Of a DNA stretch of 64,000 nt, positions 25,918-34,480 are shown piece by piece; positions within the stretch are counted from its first letter, which is position 1, and each line of letters opens with the position of its first letter. Made by a program: the position numbers and the translations under genes. The notes under the pieces are model-generated. The model was not told where the DNA came from. It ran no database searches and was given only the letters and a program-made list of their open reading frames with translations. The DNA comes from Acaudatibacter sp963835495. GTDB taxonomy: Bacteria; Pseudomonadota; Alphaproteobacteria; Caulobacterales; Caulobacteraceae. The stretch covers positions 434,001 to 498,000 of the forward strand of contig CAWIFQ010000003.1 of NCBI GenBank assembly GCA_963835495.1, in the 5' to 3' direction.

Positions 25918-27469
25918 TCTCGCCAGCCCTGACGGCCGCGCCCTCCTCGACCACCTGAGCCTCGCCTTCGGGCGGGAGCGGACCGGTCTCGTCGGCCGCA
26001 ATGGCGTCGGCAAGACCACGCTGCTGCGCGTGATCCTCGGCGAGGCGGCGCCGGCCGCGGGTGCGGCCAGCGCCACCGGCCGCATCGCCGTGCTGCGCCA
26101 GCAGCTGCAGCCGCCGCCCGGCGCGCGCCTGGCCGACCTGCTCGGCGTCGCCGCGCCCCTGGCGCGGCTGGCGCGGATCGAGGCGGGGGAGGGGACCGAC
26201 GCCGATCTCGAAGGCGCCGACTGGGGCCTGCCGCAACGGACCCAGGAGGTGCTGGCCGAGATGGGCCTGGCGGGCGTCCCGCTGGACCGCGCGGCCGAGA
26301 CGCTGAGCGGCGGCCAGGCCACGCGCGCGGCGCTGGCGGCGCTGCTGATCGCCGAGCCCGATTTCATCGTCATGGACGAGCCGACCAACAACCTCGACCT
26401 CGATGGCCGCGCTGCGGTCGCCGCGATGCTGGAGCGCTGGCGCGGCGGGGCGCTGGTGGTCAGCCACGACCGCGCGCTGCTGCGCCGCATGGACCGCATC
26501 GTCGAGCTGACCAGCCTGGGCGCGGTCGTCTACGGCGGAAACTACGACATCTACGCCGCGCGCAAGGCGGAGGCCGAGGCGGCGGCGCAGCGCGATCTCG
26601 GCCACGCCGAGCAGGCGCTGGCGCGCACCGAGCGCGGCATCCAGCAAGTCAAGGAGCGCAAGACCCGCTCCGACGCCGCCGGCCGCCGCTCGCGCGCCAG
26701 GAACGACATGCCGAAAATCATGCTGAACGCCCGCGCCGAGCGCGCCGAGAACACTGGCGCCGGCCTCAGCCGCCTCGCCGAGCGGCTGCGCGTCGAGGCC
26801 GAGCAGGACCTGGCCGACGCCGCGGCGCGGATCGAGCGCGTGCGGCGCCTGGCCTTCGACCTGCCGCCTTCAGGCCTGCCGGACGGCAAGCTGGCGCTGG
26901 CGTTCGAGGACGTCGCCTTCGCCTGGCCGGACGGGACGCCGGTGCTCGGCGACCTCAGCTTCCGCCTGGTCGGGCCCGAGCGCGTCGCGGTCACTGGCCC
27001 GAACGGCGCCGGCAAGACCACGTTGATCCGGCTGGCGACCGGCGACCTGGCGCCGAGCGCCGGCCGCGTCCGCCGCGGCGTCTCCGCGGCCCTGCTCGAT
27101 CAGCGCGCTTCGCTGCTGCGCGACGACGAGACGCTGCTGCAGAACTTCCGCCGGCTCAACCCGGCCGCTGACGACAACGCCGCCCATGCGGCCCTGGCCC
27201 GCTTCGTGTTCCGCAATGTCACGGCGCTGAAGCCGGCGGGGTCCTTAAGCGGCGGCGAGCGCCTGCGCGCGGCGCTCGCCTGCGCGCTGATGGCCGCCGC
27301 GCCGCCACAGCTGATCATCCTGGACGAGCCGACCAACCACCTCGACCTCGACAGCATCGCCGCCGTCGAAGCCGCGCTGGCCGCCTACGACGGGGCGCTC
27401 CTGGTGGTCAGCCACGACCGCGACTTCCTGGCCGCGATCGGCGTCGAGCGCGAAGTTCGGCTGCCTTAG
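25886..27469 (+). CDS. ABC-F family ATPase
   Basis: This 527-residue protein has two ATPase modules and no membrane domain, which is the ABC-F layout. Module one carries Walker A GRNGVGKTTLLR, signature LSGGQATRAALA and Walker B FIVMDEPTNNLDLDG. The linker contains the charged segment ARTERGIQQVKERKTRSDAAGRRSRARNDMPKIMLNARAERAENT. Module two carries GPNGAGKTTLIR, LSGGERLRAALA and LIILDEPTNHLDLDS. ABC-F proteins bind the ribosomal E-site and regulate translation or protect it from antibiotics. Subtype assignment to Uup, EttA or a resistance group needs a tree. The start was set at 25886. Confidence 0.9.
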   Translation: MSSLITLDGLSLASPDGRALLDHLSLAFGRERTGLVGRNGVGKTTLLRVILGEAAPAAGAASATGRIAVLRQQLQPPPGARLADLLGVAAPLARLARIEAGEGTDADLEGADWGLPQRTQEVLAEMGLAGVPLDRAAETLSGGQATRAALAALLIAEPDFIVMDEPTNNLDLDGRAAVAAMLERWRGGALVVSHDRALLRRMDRIVELTSLGAVVYGGNYDIYAARKAEAEAAAQRDLGHAEQALARTERGIQQVKERKTRSDAAGRRSRARNDMPKIMLNARAERAENTGAGLSRLAERLRVEAEQDLADAAARIERVRRLAFDLPPSGLPDGKLALAFEDVAFAWPDGTPVLGDLSFRLVGPERVAVTGPNGAGKTTLIRLATGDLAPSAGRVRRGVSAALLDQRASLLRDDETLLQNFRRLNPAADDNAAHAALARFVFRNVTALKPAGSLSGGERLRAALACALMAAAPPQLIILDEPTNHLDLDSIAAVEAALAAYDGALLVVSHDRDFLAAIGVEREVRLP

Positions 27470-27547
27470 CGTCACGCTTTCGGTGTCGCTCGTTCCGCCT
27501 AGCTTGGCGGTTGACACGGCGGTTCGGGGGCCGCTATCGAAGCTTGT

Positions 27548-27562
27548 TGCGAATTATTCGCA
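27548..27562. promoter_or_regulatory. Fur-type 7-1-7 inverted repeat
   Basis: TGCGAATTATTCGCA is a perfect inverted repeat of seven bases on each side of a central T. This is the 7-1-7 arrangement typical of Fur operators, whose E. coli form is TGATAATNATTATCA, and it matches at the TNNNAATNATTNNNA positions. It lies 29 bp upstream of the TonB receptor start, where a Fur dimer would block the promoter. The siderophore-type receptor and PiuC genes that follow make iron control likely, although IscR- or Irr-type control cannot be excluded. Confidence 0.6.
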
Positions 27563-27590
27563 GTATCATTCTCAAGTCGGGGCGCGTCAG

Positions 27591-29756
27591 ATGTTTTCCA
27601 ACCCCAGGTCCAACGATCCGTCGTCGGGCCGTTCGTTCGGGCCGGCGGCGCTTTGCCTGCTGTCGACCGCCGTCGCCGGCGAGGCTGCGGCGGACACCGC
27701 GAGCGCCGCATCGGACGCTTCGACCACGGTCCAACCGCTCGTGGTCACCGGTCAGAAGCCCAGCCTGACGACCCTGACCGAACCGCTGCAGAACACGCCC
27801 CAGGCGATCAATGTCGTGCCCGCCCAGATCCTCCAGGACGAGGGCGTCGCCAGCCTGCAGGAAGCGCTGAAGAACGTGCCGGGCGTCACGCTCAACGCCG
27901 GCGAGGGCGGCTCGCACGGCGACTCGATCAACCTGCGCGGCTTTCCGGCCAGCGACGACTTCTTCGTCGACGGGCTGCGCGACACCGGCTTCTACACCCG
28001 CGACGACTTCAACCTCGACGCCATCGAGGTCTACAAAGGCCCGGCCTCGACCCTGTTCGGCCGCGGCTCCACCGGCGGCGTGGTCGACCTGATCAGCAAG
28101 CAGCCGAAGCTGGGCGGTTTCGCGGATGGCTCGTTCACCGCCGGGACCAACGCCGAGGCGCGCGGTGTGTTCGATATCGACGCGCCGATCTCCGCAGACG
28201 CGGCGATCCGCGTCGCCGGGATGGCGATGCGCGCCAACGTCACCGACCGCGACTATGTGTTGAACCAGCGCTGGGGCCTCGCGCCGTCGCTGAAGATCGG
28301 CTTCGACGGACCGACCACCTTCACGCTCAACGTCTTCCATCAGCAGGAAGACAATATTCCGGACTACGGCATTCCGTTCGTCGCCGGCCGTCTGGCGCCG
28401 GTGGATCGCTCGAACTTCTACGGCCTGGCCCTCTACGACCGCAACCAGACCAACGTGAACGCGGTCACCGGTAAGCTCTCGCATAAGTTCAGCGACGTCC
28501 TGACCGTCACGGAGACGGTGCGCTACGGCGACTATTGGTTCCTGACTCTGGAAACGGCGCCTCACTACGACCCGGCCAAGGTCAATCCGATCCCCGTGCC
28601 GACCCCCTCGACGCCGCTCGGCCAGATCATGATCTTCCGCGACCGTCCGAGCGTTTCCGGCATCGTCGAGACGGAGATGAGCCAGACCCAGGCGACCTAC
28701 AGGTCCAACCTTGTCTGGGCGACGAACGCGCTGGTCGCCGGCCTCGACCTCGACAAGGAAACCTCGACCCTGGCGCGTTACGTCAACCAGATCAGCCAGA
28801 TACCGGCGACCTCGCTACTCGATCCGAACCCGCTGGAGCTGATCCCCGGCGGCGCGAGCAATCAGATCCGGCAGCGGCCAAGGACGGCGACCGACACGAT
28901 CGGCGTGTCCCTGGTCGATACGCTGGACATCGGCCCGCACTGGAGCCTGATCGGCGGGATCCGCTACGATCGCTTCCACGCCAACTTCAACGAGCCGATC
29001 ACCGGCGCCCACTTCGACCACACGGACAATATCCCCAGCCCGCGCGCGGCGATCGTCTACAAGCCGACGCCGAACCAGAGCTTCTACATTTCGTACGGCA
29101 CATCGTTCGATCCGTCGGCGGAGAACCTGTCGCTGGCCGCCAGCAACCAGGCGCTGCCGCCGGAGCGGGACAAGACCTACGAGGCCGGCGCCAAGTTCCA
29201 GTTCCTAGGCGCCCGGCTCTCGCTGGCGGGTTCGATCTTCCGTACCGAGATGACCAACGCCCGCGTCGCCGATCCAGACAATCCGGCGCTGCAGGCGCTG
29301 GCCGGCGACCTGCGGGTGCAAGGCGCCGAGGTGGACCTGTCGGGCTACATCACCCGCCAGCTCGAGGTCCTGGCCAGCTACACCTACCTCGACGCCAAGA
29401 ACACGACACCGGTCTCGGCCGGCCTGACCGTCAATCCGTTGCAGAATACCGCGCCCAACCAGGTCAACGTCTGGGCCGAGTACGAGCCAAGCGAAAAGTG
29501 GAAGCTGGGAACCGGGCTGAACTACCTGGGCCGCCGGCCAGCGGACGTGAACGGCCAGGCTTCCGTGCCGTCGTACCTGACCTGGGATGCGATGGTCAGC
29601 TACCGGGTCAACCGTCACCTGACGCTGCAGGTCAACGGCCTCAACCTAACCGACGCGCTCTACTTCACCAATTCCTACTTCTCGTCGCCGGCCGAGAACC
29701 ACGTCGTGCCGGGGCCTGGGCGCACGGTGCTGTTCACGGCGATGGGGCGATTCTGA
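27591..29756 (+). CDS. TonB-dependent siderophore receptor (Fiu/PiuA type)
   Basis: This 721-residue outer-membrane protein has a signal sequence and the domains of a TonB-dependent receptor. The plug domain contains PLVVTGQKPSL (TonB-box region), LTEPLQNTPQAINVVPAQILQDEGVASLQEALKNVPGVTLNAGEGG, INLRGFPASDDFFVDGLRD and the conserved plug end EVYKGPASTLFGRGSTGGVVDLISKQP. The barrel ends in GPGRTVLFTAMGRF with a terminal Phe for BAM assembly. The pattern resembles catecholate siderophore receptors Fiu and PiuA, whose neighbours include PiuC, as here. The Sel1 gene starts within its stop codon (TGATG), so the genes are translationally coupled. Confidence 0.93.
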   Translation: MFSNPRSNDPSSGRSFGPAALCLLSTAVAGEAAADTASAASDASTTVQPLVVTGQKPSLTTLTEPLQNTPQAINVVPAQILQDEGVASLQEALKNVPGVTLNAGEGGSHGDSINLRGFPASDDFFVDGLRDTGFYTRDDFNLDAIEVYKGPASTLFGRGSTGGVVDLISKQPKLGGFADGSFTAGTNAEARGVFDIDAPISADAAIRVAGMAMRANVTDRDYVLNQRWGLAPSLKIGFDGPTTFTLNVFHQQEDNIPDYGIPFVAGRLAPVDRSNFYGLALYDRNQTNVNAVTGKLSHKFSDVLTVTETVRYGDYWFLTLETAPHYDPAKVNPIPVPTPSTPLGQIMIFRDRPSVSGIVETEMSQTQATYRSNLVWATNALVAGLDLDKETSTLARYVNQISQIPATSLLDPNPLELIPGGASNQIRQRPRTATDTIGVSLVDTLDIGPHWSLIGGIRYDRFHANFNEPITGAHFDHTDNIPSPRAAIVYKPTPNQSFYISYGTSFDPSAENLSLAASNQALPPERDKTYEAGAKFQFLGARLSLAGSIFRTEMTNARVADPDNPALQALAGDLRVQGAEVDLSGYITRQLEVLASYTYLDAKNTTPVSAGLTVNPLQNTAPNQVNVWAEYEPSEKWKLGTGLNYLGRRPADVNGQASVPSYLTWDAMVSYRVNRHLTLQVNGLNLTDALYFTNSYFSSPAENHVVPGPGRTVLFTAMGRF

Positions 29757-30511
29757 TGGCGGCTGCGGCAGCCCTGGACAGCGCGCAGGCGCTGGTCGCG
29801 GTGCTGTCGACCATGCCGCGCGAGCGGCTGGACGCCTTGCTGGCGGGCGATCCGGCGAGGGCAGCGCCGTGGATCGTCGCCGCGGCGCGCTACGGCCTGC
29901 CGCAGGCGCAGCTGCGGCTGGGGCGCATGCTGTTGGAGGGCGAGGGGTTCGCGCGCGACACGGCCGCCGCGCTCGGCTGGTTCAAGCTGGCGGCCGAGGC
30001 CGGCGACACCGATGCGCTCAACATGGTCGGTCGCTGCCTGGAGAATGGCTGGGGCTCGGATGCGGACCCGGCGGCGGCGGCGGCGTGGTACGCCCGCGCC
30101 GCCGAGGCGGGCTCTGCCTGGGCGCAGTACAATCTCGGCCACCTGCTGCTCAACGGCGATGGCGTAACGCGCGACCCTGCCGCCGCCTTCGCCTGCTATC
30201 GCCGCGCCGCCGATCAAGGCCACGCGCGGGCGATGAACCTGATCGGCCGCTGCCTCGAGCACGGCTGGGGAGTGGGCCGCGATCCCGCCGGCGCGCGCCG
30301 ATGGTACCGGCGCTCGGCGGAAGCCGGCTACTTCCGCGGGCAGTACAACTACGCCAGCGCGCTGACAGCGCTCGGCCGCGTCGAAGAAGCGGCCGCCTGG
30401 TTCGAGGCTGCGCTGGCCAATGCGCCGGGCCCCAGCCGCGCGGTGATGGCCAAGGCCTTGAGCGCCAGTGAGGTTCCCGCCCATCGGGCCCTGGCGTCCT
30501 CGCCATGCTGA
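29756..30511 (+). CDS. Sel1-repeat protein of the iron operon
   Basis: This 251-residue protein is built of Sel1-type repeats, each about 36 residues and with the pattern AQLRLGRMLLEGEGFARDTAAALGWFKLAAEAGDTDALNMVGRCLENGWG. I count at least four full repeats (near residues 46, 82, 118 and 154). Sel1 repeats are helical adaptors. Its ATG overlaps the TGA of the TonB receptor gene, and it ends by overlapping the PiuC start. In other bacteria a similar Sel1 or TPR gene lies between piuA-type receptors and piuC. The signal peptide is absent, so it is probably cytoplasmic. Confidence 0.85.
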   Translation: MAAAAALDSAQALVAVLSTMPRERLDALLAGDPARAAPWIVAAARYGLPQAQLRLGRMLLEGEGFARDTAAALGWFKLAAEAGDTDALNMVGRCLENGWGSDADPAAAAAWYARAAEAGSAWAQYNLGHLLLNGDGVTRDPAAAFACYRRAADQGHARAMNLIGRCLEHGWGVGRDPAGARRWYRRSAEAGYFRGQYNYASALTALGRVEEAAAWFEAALANAPGPSRAVMAKALSASEVPAHRALASSPC

Positions 30512-31185
30512 CCCGGCAGCGCGCCGTGCTCACGCCGGCCGAACTACAGCGCTGCCGCTGCGTGCTGGAGGCCGCCGACTGGGTCGATGGCAAGGGGACC
30601 GCCGGCCGGCAGTCTGCCCGGGCCAAGCACAACGAACAGCTGCCCGAGGCCTCGCCGTCGGCGATGGCCCTGGGCGACATGGTGCTCGTCGCCCTGCGGC
30701 GGCATCCCCGCTTCATCGCCGCCGCCCTGCCGCTGAAGGTGTTTCCGCCACTGTTCAGCCGCTACCAGGGCGGCATGTCGTTCGGCGACCACGTCGACAA
30801 CGCGATCCGCTTCGCGCCCGGCGGCGGGCGTTATCGCACCGACGTCGCCTGCACGCTGTTTCTCACCGACCCGGCCGATTACGACGGCGGCGAACTGGTG
30901 ATCGAAGGCGGGTTCGGCGAGCAGCGCGTCAAGCTGCCCGCCGGCGACATGGTGGTCTATCCCGCGACCAGCGTGCACCGGGTCGAGCCGGTGACGCGCG
31001 GCGCGCGCTGCGCGGCATTCTTCTGGGTGCAGTCGATGGTGCGCTCGGACGAGCAGCGCGGCCTGCTGTACGGCATGGACGGCGCGATCGCCGACGCCCG
31101 CGCCGCGCTGAGCGACGACCACCCGGCGGTGATCGCGCTCACCGGCGCCTACCACAACCTCGTGCGGATGTGGGCCGAGGTCTAG
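30505..31185 (+). CDS. piuC: PiuC/YbiX-type Fe(II)/2-oxoglutarate dioxygenase
   Basis: This 226-residue protein shows the PKHX hydroxylase pattern. The iron ligands are visible in MSFGDHVDNAIRF (H and D) and MVVYPATSVHRVEPV (second H), and the 2-oxoglutarate Arg is probably in the VTRGARCAAFFWVQS segment. The sequences KHNEQLPEA and RYQGGMSFGDHVD match PiuC and YbiX. The enzyme is cytoplasmic and encoded with siderophore receptors in many Proteobacteria, where its substrate is still unsettled. Its ATG overlaps the Sel1 gene stop. It is the last gene of the iron operon and is convergent with the thioesterase gene. Confidence 0.9.
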   Translation: MLTRQRAVLTPAELQRCRCVLEAADWVDGKGTAGRQSARAKHNEQLPEASPSAMALGDMVLVALRRHPRFIAAALPLKVFPPLFSRYQGGMSFGDHVDNAIRFAPGGGRYRTDVACTLFLTDPADYDGGELVIEGGFGEQRVKLPAGDMVVYPATSVHRVEPVTRGARCAAFFWVQSMVRSDEQRGLLYGMDGAIADARAALSDDHPAVIALTGAYHNLVRMWAEV

Positions 31186-31625
31186 CCGGGTCTGCGCCCG
31201 ACGCTGAACGTGGCGTGGGCCTTCGCGCAGGGCTCGCCGTCCGCGGTCACCAGCGCTTCGGCAAAGCAGAGCCGCCCGCCCGCGCGGTTGACCTTCGGCG
31301 TGATCTCCACCCATTGGCCGAGGTTGGCCGAGCCGAGAAAATCGACGGCCAGGTTCACCGTGACCAGGCCGGACACATCGCCCAGAGTCCCGACGCAGGA
31401 GAGGCCCATGGCGTTGTCCGCCAGCGCCGAGATCAGCCCGCCGTGGACGAAACCACGGCCGTTGGCGTGCGCCTCGGCGGCGCGGAAGCCCATCGAGACG
31501 ACGCCGCCGTCCTTGCGGCTGTAGAGCGGCTCCCAGGGATTGGTGACGGGACTCTGGCGGTAGTGCCGGTTGAAGCCCACCGGCGGCGAGGCGCCATCGG
31601 GGGAGATGGGATGGACAGCAGTCAT
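31182..31625 (-). CDS. PaaI-type hotdog thioesterase under an FMN riboswitch
   Basis: This 147-residue hotdog-fold protein contains the PaaI pattern ANGRGFVHGGLISALADNAMGLSC, then VNLAVDFLGSANLGQWVEITPKVNRAGGRLCFAEALVTADGEPCAKAHATF. The HGG segment is the signature of the 4HBT-like thioesterases that hydrolyse acyl-CoA thioesters. The start at 31625 has an AGGGAG ribosome binding site. Upstream on the same strand is a complete FMN riboswitch (31713-31869). This gene is the first and only gene behind it, which is not among the usual targets of that riboswitch (ribB, ribH, ribN, ribM). A role linked to flavin metabolism is inferred from the riboswitch alone. Confidence 0.9.
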   Translation of the reverse strand: MTAVHPISPDGASPPVGFNRHYRQSPVTNPWEPLYSRKDGGVVSMGFRAAEAHANGRGFVHGGLISALADNAMGLSCVGTLGDVSGLVTVNLAVDFLGSANLGQWVEITPKVNRAGGRLCFAEALVTADGEPCAKAHATFSVGRRPG

Positions 31626-31633
31626 GGCAGGCT

Positions 31634-31663
31634 CCCTGATCGGGGGTGAACCACGACTCAGGG
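31634..31663 (-). promoter_or_regulatory. Hairpin covering the thioesterase ribosome binding site
   Basis: On the gene strand CCCTGA (31663-31658) and TCAGGG (31639-31634) can pair around a loop of 18 bases. The 3' arm includes most of the AGGGAG ribosome binding site just before the ATG at 31625. In an FMN riboswitch with translational control, ligand binding frees or blocks such a hairpin. It is a candidate expression platform for the upstream aptamer; no strong terminator is visible between aptamer and gene. Confidence 0.45.
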
Positions 31664-31712
31664 GTTGGCCGACGAAGCCGACGCGGGTGTCCCCACACAG
31701 CCTCGTGACGAC

Positions 31713-31869
31713 CGTTCTCATAACCGGACTCTGACCGTCGGCCCCGGAGTCACACCGGATCTGCTGTCCCCCGGTCCATCGCGAGACCGAGGCGCCCGCG
31801 GGCTTGTGCGTGGCCCTCGCAGGCCGCGCCATCACCGCCGGTGGGGACTTTCACCCCGCCCTGAGAACG
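31713..31869 (-). promoter_or_regulatory. FMN riboswitch (RFN element)
   Basis: The minus strand has the whole RFN aptamer in order. P1 is perfect: CGTTCTCA at the 5' side (31869-31862) and TGAGAACG at the 3' side (31720-31713). Just after P1 come GGGGTGAAAGTCCCCACCGG, CGGTGATGGC, a variable stem, AGCCCGCGGGCGCC, a stem loop, CAGCAGATCCGGTGTGACTC, CGGGGCCGACGGTCAGAGTC and CGGTTATGAGAACG. These blocks are the conserved core of the FMN aptamer, which binds flavin mononucleotide. The element is about 157 nt long. The first gene downstream is the thioesterase at 31625. Confidence 0.93.
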
Positions 31870-31934
31870 CGCGCCGCCGGGAACGCCCGACGACACCGCG
31901 AACCTAACAGGCGCGGCTCGTTCGAACAAACGTT

Positions 31935-32936
31935 TTAAACGGACAATTGAGCCTGAACCAGCGGCAGCGCATGCGCCTTCAGCAGCACCAGGAACGTCTC
32001 CCGCATGAACACCGCAGAGTGTCCGCCGCCCGGTACATCCACGACCTCGTCCGCCGGGGCGGTGAGCGCGGCTGCATAGGCGGCGACCTCGGCGGTCGGC
32101 GTGTAGTGGTCCAGGTCGCCCTGCAGGAACAGCAGCGGGACCTCGAACTTGAGGCCGAGCGCCCAGGCGTCGAAGGCGGCGATCTCGTCTCTGACCGCCA
32201 GATAGGCGCGCAGCCCGCGTTCGCGTGGCTCGGGCAGCGCCAGGTCCTGGGGCGCGTATTTCGCGCCAGCTGGCGGCGCGGCGAGCGCGGCCGCGGTGTC
32301 CGCATCGAGCGAGGCGAACGCGGCCTGCTCGGCCTCGGTGAAGTCGTTGGCGTGCTTGCTGAAGACCATCTCGTCGGCGATCGCGGCGTACGGAGGCTCG
32401 CCGATGGCCTCCAGTTCGGCGATCGCCGGCCCGTCGTCCCGCGCTCGCGCCGTGGCCAGCGCGAGCCGATAGCCCAGCGCCTGCTGGCGGGCCCAATGCA
32501 CGATCTGGCCGGTCCCGACGAACGCGGCGACCAGGTCGGGCCGCGCCTTGGCGAGCTTCAGGCCCAGGATCGAGCCGCCGGAGACGCCGAGCACCGCGAG
32601 CTTCGCGGCGCCCAGCCGCGCCAGGGCGATCTCGGCCACTGCGACGGCGTCGGCCGCCAGGCGATCCAGCGTGAGCTTCGCCTCGCCGTTCCTCGCGAAT
32701 GTGGCCCCGCCCCCCGGCTGGTCCCACTGCACCAGCGTGAAGGCCGCCTCCCACGGGGCGAAGAACGGCGCCATCCGGCTGAACGAGGCGCCGGGGCCGG
32801 TCAGGATCAGCAGCGGCGGGTTGGCGGCGTCGGCGCCGCGCAGGGTGATCCATTGCGGCTCACCGCGTACGTCGGCGAAGAAGCCGTCATCGACCGTCGC
32901 GCCAAGGCGCGCGCCCTCGCTTGATTGGGTCATCAT
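31935..32936 (-). CDS. Alpha/beta hydrolase (proline iminopeptidase-like)
   Basis: This 333-residue protein has the alpha/beta hydrolase fold. The oxyanion region is LLILTGPGASFSRM, followed by WDQPGGGATFARNGEAKLTLDRLAADAVAVAE and the nucleophile elbow LGVSGGSILGLKLA. The catalytic acid and His are in QGDLDHYTP and VDVPGGGHSAVFM. The WDQPGGGA segment and the overall layout resemble proline iminopeptidase-type (S33) hydrolases. The start at 32936 is the first of two adjacent methionines. The gene is separated from the riboswitch by 65 bp and does not share its transcript, because the riboswitch lies downstream of its 3' end. Confidence 0.85.
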   Translation of the reverse strand: MMTQSSEGARLGATVDDGFFADVRGEPQWITLRGADAANPPLLILTGPGASFSRMAPFFAPWEAAFTLVQWDQPGGGATFARNGEAKLTLDRLAADAVAVAEIALARLGAAKLAVLGVSGGSILGLKLAKARPDLVAAFVGTGQIVHWARQQALGYRLALATARARDDGPAIAELEAIGEPPYAAIADEMVFSKHANDFTEAEQAAFASLDADTAAALAAPPAGAKYAPQDLALPEPRERGLRAYLAVRDEIAAFDAWALGLKFEVPLLFLQGDLDHYTPTAEVAAYAAALTAPADEVVDVPGGGHSAVFMRETFLVLLKAHALPLVQAQLSV

Positions 32937-33034
32937 CGTGTTCCTGGTGTGAGCCGCGCGCCGTGGAAGCGCAAAGCCCCGCCGGCGATCGCGGGCGGGG
33001 CTCGCAGGCACGATGCGAACCGGCCGATGTGCTG

Positions 33035-33424
33035 TCAAGCCGGCTGCAGCAGGTCCCAACGGTTGCCATAGAGGTCTTCCCAGACGGCGACGACGCCGTA
33101 GCGCTCACGCACCGCCGGGCGGATGAACCTGACGCCCTTGGCGATCATCGCCGCGTGGTCGCGGTCGAAGTCGTCGGTGTAGAGGAAGAAGCCGACCCGT
33201 CCACCGGTCTGGTCGCCGATCCGCGCGGCCTGGGCTTCGCCGTCGGCCCGGGCGAGCAGCAGCGCGGCGCCGCCGGCGGCCGGCGACATCACCACCCAGC
33301 GTTTGCTCCCGCCCAATGGCGTGTCCTCGACCAACTCGAAGCCGATCTTGTCGCGATAGAAGGCGATCGCCTCGTCGTAGTCGCGGACCACCAGCGTGGT
33401 CAGGGCAATATGTCGGTCGGGCAC
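33035..33424 (-). CDS. VOC (glyoxalase/bleomycin-resistance-like) protein
   Basis: This 129-residue protein has the VOC fold pattern: HIALTTLVVRDYDEAIAFYRDKIGFELVEDTPLGGSKRWVVMSP, LLLARADGEAQ, GGRVGFFLYTDDFDRDHAAMIAKGVRFI, and GVVAVWEDLYGNRWDLLQPA. The C-terminal FEDLYGNRWDLLQ-type motif is common in the glyoxalase-like family near transcriptional regulators. The start is a GTG at 33424 after CAGGAGC. Frame upstream is open to 33517 but contains no family sequence. It stands near the alpha/beta hydrolase gene on the same strand, about 100 bp upstream. Confidence 0.85.
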   Translation of the reverse strand: MPDRHIALTTLVVRDYDEAIAFYRDKIGFELVEDTPLGGSKRWVVMSPAAGGAALLLARADGEAQAARIGDQTGGRVGFFLYTDDFDRDHAAMIAKGVRFIRPAVRERYGVVAVWEDLYGNRWDLLQPA

Positions 33425-33685
33425 GCGGCGCTCCTGCAACCCGGCGCCAGATTGACCCACGCCGTCCGGAGGGCCAAGCTGCGCCTTCACGTAGAGGAGG
33501 TCGTCCATGAAAGCCATGTCTCGCCAGCGGACGACTCGCGCGAACCCGGCCTTGGGCGCTTCAGCCTAGCCTTCGCTTCCGTCGTCTCGCGCATTCGACG
33601 CCGGCGCCCGCCGCCGGTCCAATCAATTCGGGCCCACCCGCCTTGGCTGACGGCCGAGCGGCCACCCGTTCGCATGCGAGACACC

Positions 33686-34480
33686 ATGTCCGAAACCAAC
33701 GCCACCATGGCGAACGCTTCCCCGCTCAACCGCTACGGCGAGATGTGCGCGGAGGTCTATGTCCTAGACAAGCCGCCCGGCGCGCTTGGCGACATCACCT
33801 ACTACCGCGAGGCGCTGAGCCGCCTCGAGGGGCCATTCCTGGAGGCGGCCTGCGGCTCCGGGCGGCTGATGATCCCGATGCTGGAGGCCGGCTTCGACTA
33901 TCACGGCTTCGACCACTCCGAGCACATGCTGGCCCAATGCCGCAAGGCGGCGGACGCGCGGGGCCTGGCGCTGAAAGTCCAGCGCACCAACTACCAGGAC
34001 TTCGCCTTCGACCAGCCGTTCGGGGCCATCGTCTCCCCGGTCGGGTCCTTCACCCTGGTCGACGACTTCGACGCTGCGCTCGCCGCACTGCGGCGCTTCC
34101 ATGACGCCCTGAGACCGGGCGGTCGGCTCTTCGTCGACATTCAGCGGCTCGCCTACCTGACGGCGACGCCGATGGATCACGTGCGCAGCTGGACGACGCC
34201 GACCGGCGATCTGCTGCGGATCGTCTCCAACGTGGTCGAGCTCGATCTGTTGGCCCAGCGCCGGGTCAGCCAGGATCGCTACGAGCGCTGGCGGGGCGGG
34301 CGTCTGGTCGAGCAGGAGCTGGAAGTGCTGGCGGTCCGCTGCTGGGGCCTGAAGGAGTTCGAGCTGACCCTGAAGGAGGCCGGCTTCGCCGACGTCTCGG
34401 TCTATGGCGACTGGAAGGTCGGTCGGCCGCTCCGGCCAGGCGACCGCGAGTGGTGCTTCCAGGCGGTGAGGCCGCTTTAG
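33686..34480 (+). CDS. Class I SAM-dependent methyltransferase
   Basis: This 264-residue cytoplasmic protein shows the Rossmann motif I FLEAACGSGRLMIPMLEAGFDYHGFDHSEHMLAQCRKAA (glycine loop and acidic residue after strand two), then IVSPVGSFTLVDDF and ALRPGGRLFVDIQRLAYL as motifs IV-V. The C-terminal part carries the antiparallel strands VEQELEVLAVRCWGLKEFELTLKEAGFADVSVYGDW. The methyl acceptor is not known. The first Met could be 33674 or 33686. Its stop overlaps the convergent flbY gene by four bases, and codon use is like that of its neighbours. Confidence 0.87.
   Translation: MSETNATMANASPLNRYGEMCAEVYVLDKPPGALGDITYYREALSRLEGPFLEAACGSGRLMIPMLEAGFDYHGFDHSEHMLAQCRKAADARGLALKVQRTNYQDFAFDQPFGAIVSPVGSFTLVDDFDAALAALRRFHDALRPGGRLFVDIQRLAYLTATPMDHVRSWTTPTGDLLRIVSNVVELDLLAQRRVSQDRYERWRGGRLVEQELEVLAVRCWGLKEFELTLKEAGFADVSVYGDWKVGRPLRPGDREWCFQAVRPL

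Noticed and set aside
31665..31907. Plus-strand open frame over the FMN riboswitch
   Set aside because: It spans the aptamer sequence and has no protein-like pattern; the RNA on the other strand explains the conservation.
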